NCBI GenBank assembly: GCA_037974335.1
Contig: CM075728.1
Coordinates: forward strand, 112,587,476-112,651,475
Reading direction: 5' to 3'
Source of the DNA: Prionace glauca
Taxonomy: Eukaryota > Chordata > Chondrichthyes > Carcharhiniformes > Carcharhinidae
Length of the DNA stretch: 64,000 nt
Position numbers and translations under genes: made by a program
Notes under the pieces: model-generated
Seen by the model: only the letters and a program-made list of their open reading frames with translations
Told to the model about the DNA's origin: nothing
The model's database searches: none
In this document: piece by piece, positions 23,609-33,555 of the stretch
How positions within the stretch are numbered: the stretch's first letter is position 1
Layout of the letters: each line of letters begins with the position of its first letter

Positions 23609-23795
23609 TTCATGGACATCTCTGATTCAAGTATATTTATTGCCTATCCTTAATTGCCCTTGAGAAGGTGGGGGTGGCTACCTTCTTGAACCATTGCAAC
23701 TCATGTGGTGATGGTAGATATCATTCAGAAATGTTCTATTAAGGAGAAAGTTCCAGGATTTTATCCCAGTGACAGCGAAGGAACTACAATCGGCT
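23609..23795 (-). mobile_element. L2/CR1-like LINE fragment, left half
   Basis: It matches 8247-8400 (attgcccttgagaaggtgg, ttccaggattttatcccag). It is split from its right half (24611-25170) by an insertion with tacaat on both sides. Confidence 0.6.
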
Positions 23796-24120
23796 GAGAC
23801 GTCGGCTGAGGGGGGATCTAATAGAGGTTTATAAGATTATGAAGGGGACAGATAGAGTAGATGGTGATAAGCTTTTTCCGCTATTAGAAATGGATAGAAT
23901 GAGGGGTCACGGACTTAGGGTGAGGGAGGCTAGATATAAGACTAATATTAGAGGGCAGTTTTTCACACAAAGGGTAGTGGGGATGTGGAATGCACTGCGA
24001 GTAAGGTGGTGGAAGCAGGCACGCTAGGGTTTTTCAAGAGTCACTTGGACAGCCACATGAGCGGTCTACATATAGGGGGATATAGCAGGCCTTACTAAGC
24101 ATTGTAGGCTTGGGGTCAGT
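23796..24120 (+). mobile_element. CR1-like LINE tail, third subfamily
   Basis: It encodes an RT C-terminal end (RGQFFTQRVVGMWNALRVRW) after RGDLIEVYK-like text, with a 3' UTR following. It is related to the minus-strand copy at 62320-62540 and is distinct from the two main CR1 subfamilies. Confidence 0.65.
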
Positions 24121-24189
24121 TTTAGCCTCAAGGATATAGAGTCTTTTAATAATGAAATTTTTATCCACAGGCACTTAAGTCCAGCAAGG

Positions 24190-24610
24190 GGCATGCGGGC
24201 GGCAGGTTGTGGTGGGCTGCTCTTGGATGTTGCTTCGGGAGTTGCCTACTGCTTCATGTCATTGGTGTGCGTAAACTGGACCATCTCGAGGGCATCATGG
24301 CAGCTCAGAGGCTATCTCTGTTGCTGTGCGGACACATGGATTTGGGCCTGTGTCCGTGGGAGTTTGCGCGTTCTCCCCATGGTTGCGTGGGTTTCCTCCG
24401 GGTGCTCCGGTTTCCTCCCACATCCCAAAAATGTGCTTTTAGGCTGATTGATTGGGTAACAAATTGTCCCTATATTGGACCTCCCTGATCCTCACACATT
24501 AGGCATAGACTAGAATCATGAATAGGTCACTGCCCATGGGACGGCGGTGCGGGCTCGTTGGGCCGAAGGGCCTGTTTCCCGTGCTGTGTTGTTCTTTGTT
24601 CTTTGTTGTT
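24190..24610 (+). mobile_element. Chimeric SINE with CR1-type tail
   Basis: The head (ctcttggatgttgcttcggg to atttgggcctgtgt) joins a core shared with HE1-like SINEs (gtttgcgcgttctccccatg, tcctccgggtgctccggttt). The end (ggccgaagggcctgtttccc, then ttctttgttctttgtt) is that of a CR1 3' end. The head also stands alone at 50129-50257, and a whole copy lies at 61738-62110 on the minus strand. Confidence 0.7.
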
Positions 24611-25170
24611 TGTACAATATTGTTCCAAATTAGAATGGTGAGTGTCTTGAAATTGTAGAGTTTGCAGCAGGTTTAAGAAGTGCTACTAAAGGAGCTTTGG
24701 TGAATTACTGGTGCATTTTGTAGATGGTGCACGCTGCTGCCACTGTGCATCGGTGGTGGAGGGAATGGATGTTCAAGGTGGTGAATGGGATACTAATCAA
24801 GCGGACTGCTTTGTCCTGGATGGTGTTGAGCTTCTTGAGTGTTGTTGGAGCTGGACTCATCCTGATTTGTGCCTTGTAGATAGTGCACAGGTTTTGAGGA
24901 GTAAGGAAATGAGTTCTCCTCAGAATCCCCATTGTCTGTATTGTTCCTGTCACCACTGCATATATATATAGCTGGTTCAGTTCATTTTCTGGTCAAAGAT
25001 AATCCCCAGAATGTTGATAATTGAGCAATGGTAAAGCCATTGAATGTCAAGGGTTAGATTCTGAATTGCTGGAGGTGGTCATTACCTGGCATTTATGTGG
25101 CACAATTGTTACTTGCCAATTATCAGTCACTGTTACTTGCCACTTATCTGATGAAGAAAGCTCTCCTAAC
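24611..25170 (-). mobile_element. L2/CR1-like LINE fragment, right half
   Basis: Minus-strand translation of 24705-24956 is an RT C-terminal end (QNLCTIYKAQIRMSPAPTTL, IQDKAVRLISIPFTTLNIHS). The plus-strand blocks ccactgtgcatcggtggtgg and tgtcctggatggtgttgagc are typical of a widespread shark LINE. It is non-functional. Confidence 0.65.
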
Positions 25171-26264
25171 CAGAATCTTCTGGACCTTTTGAGACTGGGA
25201 GATAGGAAGCCTGGCAAAACAGTCCAGGAAGGTGTCAGGAGGGGAGCCTAATGTTTTCCTGGCATTTTGCCATTTTGCAGATGGGCTGCCCAATGGGAAG
25301 CCAATGGAGTCACTTAATTAGTCAAGTTAAGTCAATTCCTGCCTCCCAAGTTGGGACAATGGTCACCATATGGGAATACCATTCAATTACCTCTTAGCTG
25401 CTTCTGGAGTAGGGCAGGAGACCCTCATACATTGCCCAAGGAGGAGGCACTTGATGACAATGTCCATCCTTGTGGCAATGACAGTGCCGATGCTCAGTGC
25501 AACTCCACCACATCGATTACCAATGTTAACTTCCTCCAGCTGTCAGGACCCGTAGCCCAGGGAAACATGGCGCACTGATGTTAAATCCAAAAGTTTGTTA
25601 AAATTTGAAGCATGAGGCCTTATTATCATATTAAAATTATGGACCATCCTCTGCTGAGCGGGTTAGTTGATTGCCCTCTAACTCATCAGCATTAAAATCA
25701 GAAATGGGTGCACTGAATTTTGTTTCGGTTAGCTTTTCCATTTTTGACATTCTCTATCCTCCTCTCCACCCATCAAGGGGAGGGGGGAGGTTGTCAATAT
25801 TTCAAATTCCAATCTTTCCATTGCATTTTTATGTTCAAATGCAAGGTGCCTATTCATATTTTGTTTCTTTGTACAGACAACGATCCAATGAACAAACCTT
25901 CTCCAGAAGCAAAACACCTGAGTATGAGGAAATGTGGTGCTCACTTGCTCAACCTTGAAACAATGTACAAAAGGGGAGGGGGATTTTGTCCTTTCAGTCT
26001 CCGATTGTGGGAGCAACAGTGTGGGGTCAAAATTCTGTGAAATTGAAAAGCACGGTTCACTTAGGTTTGCCTGTGCTTGCCGATACTCATTGGACCTTGG
26101 TGATGATGTAATGTGGTTCATGCCCATAATGAGTGAAAACCTGACTTTAATACATTTTTATAAATTTGTATATAATTAACTACTCCCTTCACCAAATTAT
26201 CCCTCCATGACTGAATATTCATTCCTTGCCAATGTAACGTCACATCAGTGATATTCTCCATGGC

Positions 26265-28740
26265 CACTATCTTAACATTTTGATTCTACGTGTTGGGTAG
26301 ACTTGAAACTGGGAGTGTTTCAGATCTGACTTTTAGACCCGTTCTCCGGTGCCCCCATACACACTCTGCCTGAAAAAATATCGATGATTCCAAATCGCAC
26401 TGCACAAGCCAATGGGCGGGGGGGGGTTACCACGCCTGAAACCCTGCAGCTCTGATTGGCACCTTCAACTGCGCATGCACAAAAAATAAAATGATAGAAC
26501 GCAGCTTTCCTGCCACATCCCTTCTGAGCCAGATAATACCTTCCCCTGGCAGTTATTGCCCCACCCCCATGACATTACTGACCCCCTTATCCCCCCATTC
26601 TCCCTGCCAGCCAGTCAGATCGCAGCACTCGAAGGTCAATGACCTCATCCAGACAGCAAGGGTGAGTGCTTAACCCCATCTATGACCGTCCCCCAAATCG
26701 CCGCCAGATCCTCCCACCCCCAGCACCCTGCATGCTTCCAGCCCCTGACCTCCAAGCACCTTCTTCCTACCCTCCCCCCCTCAAGGGTAGCACTGCGCTT
26801 GCCTGCTGAGGATCATCCCCTGATATGGTACCCACAGAAGATGGACCGTAATACCCGAGAGAGGGTGAAGACAGAGTTTGGTGAGTCAGACCTCCAGGTC
26901 CTCACCCCCTTTGAAGAGTGGGTGCTGGAGATGTCTAGGGAGGGGGAGATGTGGGCTGTCAGCAACAGCATGGTCGGGCTGGAGTCAAGAAGTGAACACC
27001 TGTCAATCTTCCACTCAATTTGAAGCAACTTCTAGAGTGCATGGGTGTTTTGGGTGCAAGGGGCAAAGTTGAATTGAGATGTGTGAGGCATGCTTATTTG
27101 AACATAGAGGGTGGTTGATGCCTGGAACTTGATGCCAGGGGAGTTTGTGGAGGCAGATACGAGAGTGACCTTTACCTTTACAGATACGTGAATGGGATGG
27201 GAATAGAGACATATGATTCCGGGAAGGGTAGGGGGTTACAATTCAGATGGGCAGCGTGGCCGCTTCAGGCTTGGGAGGGCCAAAGGGTCTGTTCCTGTAA
27301 TGTAATCTTCTTTCTGTTTTATTCTACGTTCAATGGAGAAATGTGAATCAAGATTTTTGCAGCCCGAGTTCCTCCCCCTCCCTTGCACTTAACCTTATGT
27401 CCTGTGTTGCAGAAACAGATGCCCCGGGGCCTTCTGGCATCGTGGACCCCACTGCAACTCCCAGCCATCCTGCCCCAGACAGCTTGGACAAGTCCCCAGA
27501 GGATATGAGTGAAGGGACCTCCAATGGTGGCATCGTTTTGGCGTCAGCTTCCATCTCGCAGTTCACCAACCCAGATACGTTGGTGGGACCAGTTAGTGGT
27601 GAGGTTTCTGGGTCACTCTCTTGTGAGTGCGGCACATCTCAATTGGGTGGAGGAGGGAAGGTCCGAGGCCTCTGGCACGTGGGGGTCTGCCGGAGACGAG
27701 GACACAGCTGGTCCCAGCCTACATGCTGGGCCTCTGAGATCATTTCTCCCTCCGCATGCTGGAGATGCAGCAACAGAGCCAGGGAATGCAGGAGAGACTG
27801 ACAGCCACACTGGACTGACTGCGAAGTTGTTGGGAGGAGTCCCAGAGCTTTAAAATGGGCCAGCTATTGCCTGTCTTGTGTGGTTCCCAAGCCAACACTG
27901 CAAGGGTGGCGTCCTCAGTGGAAACCCTGGGGCGGGGAGCCTCACCATGAGTGGCAGGCTCCAAGCGATGACCAAGTCACAGTAGGCCACAGCAGAGTCC
28001 CAGAGCAACAACGGAGTCCCAGAGGGCCACAGCTGAGGGACTCAACTGGACTCTTAAGGTTCTGCGGCCCATGGCTGAGAGGCTCAAGAACTTGCCCGAG
28101 GCCCAATGGGACAGCGCTTAGACACAGCTACGGCAGCAGCCCTTGAGAGCGTGGCCCAGTCACAGAGGGCCATGGCTGAGGGGCTGAAGAGTGTGATCCA
28201 GTCTCAGAGGGCACTTGCTGTGGCCATTGACAGGTGACCCCCCCAATTCAGGTGGCCATCACAGAGGGCTTGACCACTATGGGTGTGGCGCAAGTGGTCC
28301 TCCAAAGCTGCCAGGGCCAGGTGATGCTGGTGCTTCTGAAGTTCCCTGCAGAAGCACTGCCATCCCATGGAGTGACCCTGGGACCCACAGAAACACCAGG
28401 CGAGGAGGAATGGCTCGAGCCCATGTCAGAGCCTCCAACCAGGTGATTGTGGCTGTGGCTACACCTTCTGACTCCCCCTTCCGGACATTGGGGTATCTCA
28501 GGGCAGTGGGATGAAGAGGGTGTCATGAAAACATCCCAGACACCTGAAAGCTGTCCAGGGCCATAAGACCATAACATAAGGCTATCAAGGTCCGGGGCCT
28601 CCAGGGGACACCTGCCAAATGCATCACAGGCAACGGGGCGAGGTCGGCAGCTGGCCACCTCCACCTCCGATGTACATTCTGTGGAGAGATGTAGACGTTG
28701 TGGTTAGGCCACATAAGTTGCACTCAGATGGCACGAGTGA
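26265..28740 (+). mobile_element. Possible PIF/Harbinger-type element, left part
   Basis: The left end (attttgattctacgtgttgg, gggagtgtttcagatctgac) is homologous to the end of the GGGCCC elements at 14071 and 42188. It is followed by long GC-rich sequence with open pieces at 27343-27801 (AETDAPGPSGIVDP, SPEDMSEGTSNGG). A proline- and serine-rich composition like this is common in the second, DNA-binding ORF of Harbinger elements, but I see no clear Myb motif. The link to the transposase at 29640-30620 is inferred from proximity. Confidence 0.35.
27100..27325 (+). mobile_element. CR1-like LINE tail
   Basis: The stretch ggtggttgatgcctggaact, then atgggatgggaatagagaca, then gagggccaaagggtctgttc is a degraded 3' end of another shark CR1-like family. 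Confidence 0.55.
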
Positions 28741-28824
28741 AAGTCTGCACTAATTCCATAGATCTTTAACCACCTTGACATTTGTTAGAACTTATTATTT
28801 AAACACATTTATTGTCATCTTTTT

Positions 28825-29121
28825 CCTAGGATGGAGAAAGCTAGCACGAGGGGGCACGATTTTAAATTAAGGGGGGGTAGTTATAGGACAGATGTCAGGG
28901 GTAGGTTCTTTACCCAGAGGGTGGTGAGGGACTGGAATGCCCTGCCAGCTGCAGTTGTAAATGCACCTAGTTTGGGGGCGTTTAAAAGATCTGTGGATAG
29001 GTTTATGGATGAAAAGGGATTGGTTTAGGCTAGTGGGTCATTGTTTTGTAACTGGTCGGCGCAACATCGTGGGCCGAAGGGCCTGTTCTGCGCTGTAATG
29101 TTCTATGTTCTATGTTCTATG
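28825..29121 (+). mobile_element. CR1 LINE tail, TTCTATG subfamily
   Basis: It encodes TRGHDFKLRGGSYRTDVRGR and FFTQRVVRDWNALPAAVVNA with an in-frame end (KGLV), then a 3' UTR ending in three TTCTATG units. It closely matches 7447-7760 and 62645-62927. Confidence 0.85.
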
Positions 29122-29639
29122 TCATCATTAAATGTTATTTCATCACTAATTTGTCTCAAACAGGAATCCTCTTCCATTGATAATCGCTGGAGGGATCTTT
29201 CATGTTGACGTCAGTTGGGGAAGGCCCCTGTTGGGGAGGGCTCTGACACTGAAAAAATGAAGCAATTGATTTCCCAAAACCTACAAGCGATTCTCTCCCC
29301 TCCCCCATCGCACCCAGGCTGAGACCCTGGATGGGGGTTTTCAGATCCCTTACCCACCACACAGACGTAGGGCTAGGTGCCAGAATTCTTGTGGATCTCA
29401 GGTAGGAGCCAGACTAGTTTGCCCTGGGTATCATCATATTGGTGCTTAGCGAGTTATCATCACCGTCCTGCCTGCCAGGGAAGCTCGCTAACACAGGACC
29501 ACCACTCCAGTGTGATAATGTTGCAGGAGATAGAAGGCCTCAGGGTGAGGGGGTGGGTGGAAAAGAATCCATGTGCGCAGACACAGCCCCTAGTTAGTGA
29601 AGTGTCAGGTGATCAGGGCCTCTCTAGCCGCCCCCGCGT

Positions 29640-30620
29640 GCCTCATTTTAGATGCCAGCCCTCCAGCGCCTGGGTGGTGTTACTCCACGTGGTCCTCCTC
29701 CTCTTCCTCCTCCTCCTGCTGGGCAGCCTTCAACCCGTGATGCCCGGCTGGTCAGCCTCCACGTCCTTCAAAAGATCACTTCTTTGCTTTGCCAGTTTGT
29801 GCAAGGCATAGCACACCACCACAATGTGGGAAGAAATCAGGGGGTTGTGTTGTAGGGCCCCGGCAGAGCGGTCCAGGCAGTGGAACTGAACTTTGAGGAG
29901 CCCGATGCACCTCTTCACTATCATGCGGTTGGCTTTATGGGCCTCATTATAGTGAGCCTCTGTCTCAGCCACAGGCCTCCACACAGACGTAATCAGCCAT
30001 GCCCGAAATGGGTAACCCGTATCACCCACGAGCCACCCCGCAGCCTGGACTCATCCTCAAAAGCCTCCACTATGTCAGAGTTCCTGAGAATGAAGCTGCC
30101 ATGCACGGTCCAGGATGTCTCAGGCAGACATGCATGATTTTCATCTTGTGGTCACATGCCAGTTCAGGGAGTGGAATCCCTTCCTGTTGACAAACCTTTG
30201 TGGATTCTGCAGGGGGGCTTTGAGGGTGACCTGCAGTCGATGACCCCCCCTGTAGGTTAGGCATCTCCGCAGTAGCCGGGAACCCTGCAGCCCAGGCTTC
30301 CTGATGGGCTTTGTCCGGGTTAAATTTGACGTGCAGCCCAGCCCGGGTTTCTGTGACTTGTTTGACACAGGTGTGCACAGCTGACTGGGAAATGCCGTGC
30401 TCCAGCTCTGGAAGGAGCCAGTTGTATAAAAGTTCAGAGTGGCTGTCAATTTGACAGCTGAGAGCGGGTGCCATCCCACCACCTCCCCCCCCCCCCCCCC
30501 CCCCCCCCCACTCCGTGCCAGGTCCTGCAACAGGTTGCACAGGTGTCGCACGGTCTCCTTTCGGAGGTGGAGATGCTGGCGGCACACGCTGTCCGACATC
30601 TGTTCAAATGACATTTGTGC
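29640..30620 (-). pseudogene. PIF/Harbinger-like transposase remains
   Basis: Minus-strand pieces read as a Harbinger nuclease: a start region (CRQHLHLRKETVRHLCNLLQ), a central part (DHKMKIMHVCLRHPGPC, then FILRNSDIVEAFED in another frame) and a C-terminal part (29730-30029: GDTGYPFRAWL, NEAHKANRMIVKRCIGLLK, HIVVVCYALHKLA). The family places a catalytic Glu in the VxE-xxxG-K block, which here reads VKRCIGLLK, so it is Lys. In the HxDxxILR-type block an expected Asp is Gly. With the frame breaks and a 20-odd base C run at 30488-30509 it is inactive. HARBI1 host genes are domesticated relatives, but nothing here suggests domestication. Confidence 0.65.
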
Positions 30621-31379
30621 GTGGAACTGCCGAGGTCCCTGCTCTCTCCTTCTCCTGCAACCCTGCCACCACCCCCCCCGAATGTCCCGAGTGAATGGCG
30701 GCCACTTCCTGCCTCTGGTGGCCGTCTCTCTCTACTCCTGCAAGTGGTAAGGCCCGGGCCTCCTGCACCCACAATTCTTCTTCCAGCTCCTCCTCCTCAG
30801 CTCCAGCAGCAACCAGAAGAACAGCAAGATCCATTGGTTGCACTGCAAAAGCCATTCCAGCACTCTGATTGGAGAAGGTGAGAAACACATGTAGAGGTTA
30901 AGGAATGCTGCTTAGCCCAGCAACACACGGCAACAGTGGGCATTTCCATTGACAGCAGCCGGACCAGAGAATCCCACCACTAGCAAACAACATGCCATCT
31001 CCCGCCAGCAGGAAACAGAGGCCGGAGAATCTCGCCTGTTCACTTTATTGTTTTAAATGAGGGGGGGGGGGGGCTGCTTTTTCTTTACCTTTAATGTGGC
31101 TTTGCCTTTGGATCGATAAAGGGTGTCCCGAACTCTGTGCAGCTGGCTTTACTGGCTTTGCGCCCCGCCCCACCAGGATGGCAGCACCAAACCCGTCCAC
31201 TCTTTTTTTCAGTTGTCAATGTGTAAATATTCCGGGAGAAAACAGGCCAGTGGAGCTAGAGAACTTCATACAGTTGGCAGAACTGACACTGTGACAAATT
31301 CTGATAAGATTTCCCCCTGTATCTGTATAATGGTCAAACTCTGATATTAGAGGAATTTCAATCAAAACACGTTGCACCA
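30621..31379. other. GC-rich Harbinger flank and unassigned repeat
   Basis: 30621-30890 may be the N-terminal part of the transposase on the minus strand, a Glu-rich stretch without clear motif. 30960-31040 resembles 16671-16750 in reverse (gagaatctcgcc). No right terminus of the Harbinger element was found. Confidence 0.3.
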
Positions 31380-31705
31380 GTTTCTTCGTGCTTTAGGTTT
31401 CTGTGCTGGCCGTTGTTTCAGAAGAAACTTTGAGCAATCATTTGCTATGGCCTTTTCTCAAACTTTGGGATCGGACTCAACAGGGTGGTTGAAGTTTGGA
31501 TAATCAAATTACTCTGTATCAAGATGGATAAAGAACATTCTATCATTGTGTCTAATTGACAGAAAAAACTTTTATTTCCTTCAGCAAATCCACTGTGGCC
31601 TGCTGAGGAAGATTTTTTGACTATTATTATTTGTTCTTTCCAATTGACCCTTCATCCAGAAAGAACTTTTTTAATATGGCAGAGACTGGCTGTTCTTATG
31701 TGTTC

Positions 31706-32008
31706 ATGGGTGGCACGGCGGCACAATGGTTAGCACTGCGGCCTCACAGCACGGGGAATACCAGGTTCCATTCTGGCCTTGGATGACTGTCTGCATGGAG
31801 ATTACACGTTGTCCCCGTGTCTGTGTGTTTTTCCTCCGGGTACTCCAGCTTCCTCCCACAATCCAAAGATGTGCAGTTAGGTGGATTAGCCATGGTTAAT
31901 GCATGGGCTTATGGGCATAGGGCACAGTGGAGGTCCTGGGCAAGCTGCTGTTTTGGAAAGTCGTTGCAGACTCAATGGGCCGAATGGCACTGTAGGAATT
32001 CTATGTGT
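31706..32008 (+). mobile_element. tRNA-derived SINE (HE1-like)
   Basis: Head ggcacggcggcacaatggtt, core with tttttcctccgggtactcca, tail caatgggccgaatggcactg ending attctatgtgtt. Confidence 0.8.
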
Positions 32009-32159
32009 TAACCAGCAATTCATTCTTTACAAGGGAAACAAATATGTTTTGTAAAATTAATAGGAAGTGTGTATTTTAATGTATTCCTATGAGAAAACAG
32101 AAGGAAGAATACATGAATTTTTACAATGGGGCCATTTTATGTCAATTTTAGGGACCTTT

Positions 32160-32440
32160 TGACCAGTATGGTGACACAGTGGTTAGCACTGCTGCCTCAC
32201 AGCGCTAGGGACCTGGGTTTGATTTCCAGCTTGGGTCACTGTCTGTGTGGAGTTTGCATGTTCTCCCTGTTTCTGTGTGAATTTCTTCCGGGTACTCGGT
32301 TTCCCCCACAGTCTGAAAGATGTGCTGGTTAGGTGCATTGTCCCAAACGGGCGCCAGACTGTGGCGACTAGGGCAATTTCACAATAAATTCGTTGCAGTT
32401 TTAATGCCAGCCTTACTTATGACTAATAACTAAATTTTAA
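32160..32440 (+). mobile_element. tRNA-derived SINE with alternative tail
   Basis: The same head and core as the HE1-like SINEs (gacacagtggttagcactgc, gagtttgcatgttctccctg). The tail differs (ccagactgtggcgactaggg, tcacaataaattcgttgcag). Comparison with 8740-8780 gives the site without the insertion. Confidence 0.75.
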
Positions 32441-32574
32441 AATAACCGTTTTACTTGGAAATGACTCTAGTTGTTTTGAAAACCTTAACGTTGTATACCA
32501 CCAGCAGAATATTTAATCATGGCAAACCACAATCTGATGGCAGTCATGATTCAGAGACTGATATTTGAATCATT

Positions 32575-33134
32575 GGGCCCGACTTTACCATCATGTTGTG
32601 CCTGTTTTCGGGTGCGAAAACTTGGTAAATTCGGGTGTGGGGCGAGTAGCAAAACAGGCACAATGTAACTTAAATGCATTTAAATTGGGAGGGAGGGGAG
32701 GGAGGTGGATCAGATGACTCTGTGCATCAGATCGGTGGGAAGGGAGAGAAGTGCGTCAGATGGCTGTGTGTGTCAGATTGGTGGGGGGGTGGATGGGGAG
32801 GCAAGGGGATGGACAGGGAGGGGCGGGGGGGCTCAGTTGCCACTCTGCATGTGATTGGTGGGGTGGAAGGGCCCTAGGGGACCACGATTGGTCTGGGTAG
32901 CGGGGGTGTTGGGGGATAAGGGGGTCAGTAACATTGTGGGGATGGAGCAATGTCTGTGGGGGCCAGGGGGAGACATTATTTGGCCGGGGAGCAATCTGAC
33001 AGGGGAGTGTTTTTCTTTTTTTTTGCGCATGCACAGTTGGAGGCGCTGATCGGAGCTGCAGAGTTTCGGGTGCGTTAAGGCCCACCCACCCAAGCCAGCA
33101 AAGCCTATTCAGAATAGCTGCTATTTTTTCAGAC
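32575..33134 (+). mobile_element. DNA transposon-like element with GGGCCC termini, right end missing
   Basis: The left end is gggcccgactttaccatc. The inside has ttcgggtgcgaaaacttgg and G-rich DNA as in the copy at 12191. The right end stops at ctattttttcagac before the expected terminus. The empty site at about 8905-8925 shows that it is an insertion in duplicate copy 2. Confidence 0.6.
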
Positions 33135-33555
33135 ATTATATTAAAACATTATATTAAAAAGGAGTTTAAACATGTTTTAACATCACACATTCCTAGCTTT
33201 ATCTTCTCGTATCAGTGAAGCAGAATGTTCAGAGATTGTTTAGGAGTCACAGCCAAATATTTATTTCCAACTGCTGTTGAACTTTAAAATAGGCCAAACT
33301 GCTGTTGCAATGCCAAGTTTTTGTAATCTTCAAGTTCCTTCTGAAAATATTGAACATTCTTCGATAGCACTACTCTGAAATTAAACATTTGTATTTGCAT
33401 ACTATTCATATCAGTCCGTGACTGTATTGAGCAGTTACCGCTGTTCATCTACTTATAATTTTTGTGGAATATTATTATGACAGAGATGGGACACTCTCAG
33501 TCCCTAGTTCCACTATTCCACAGATCAAAACATATATCTAAATGATATTTCGAGT

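Noticed and set aside
25351-29855. Several open frames of 60-150 codons on both strands as host genes
   Set aside because: Overlapping frames in GC-rich Harbinger-like and LINE DNA, with no consistent domain or splice structure.
30488-30509. Long C run (and G runs at 2450, 11007, 16968, 42980) as G-quadruplex control elements
   Set aside because: They lie inside transposons or their remains and vary between copies. Simple slippage or assembly uncertainty explains them.
32164-32230. tRNA gene
   Set aside because: The A and B boxes belong to a SINE head. No cloverleaf with an intact acceptor stem is formed.
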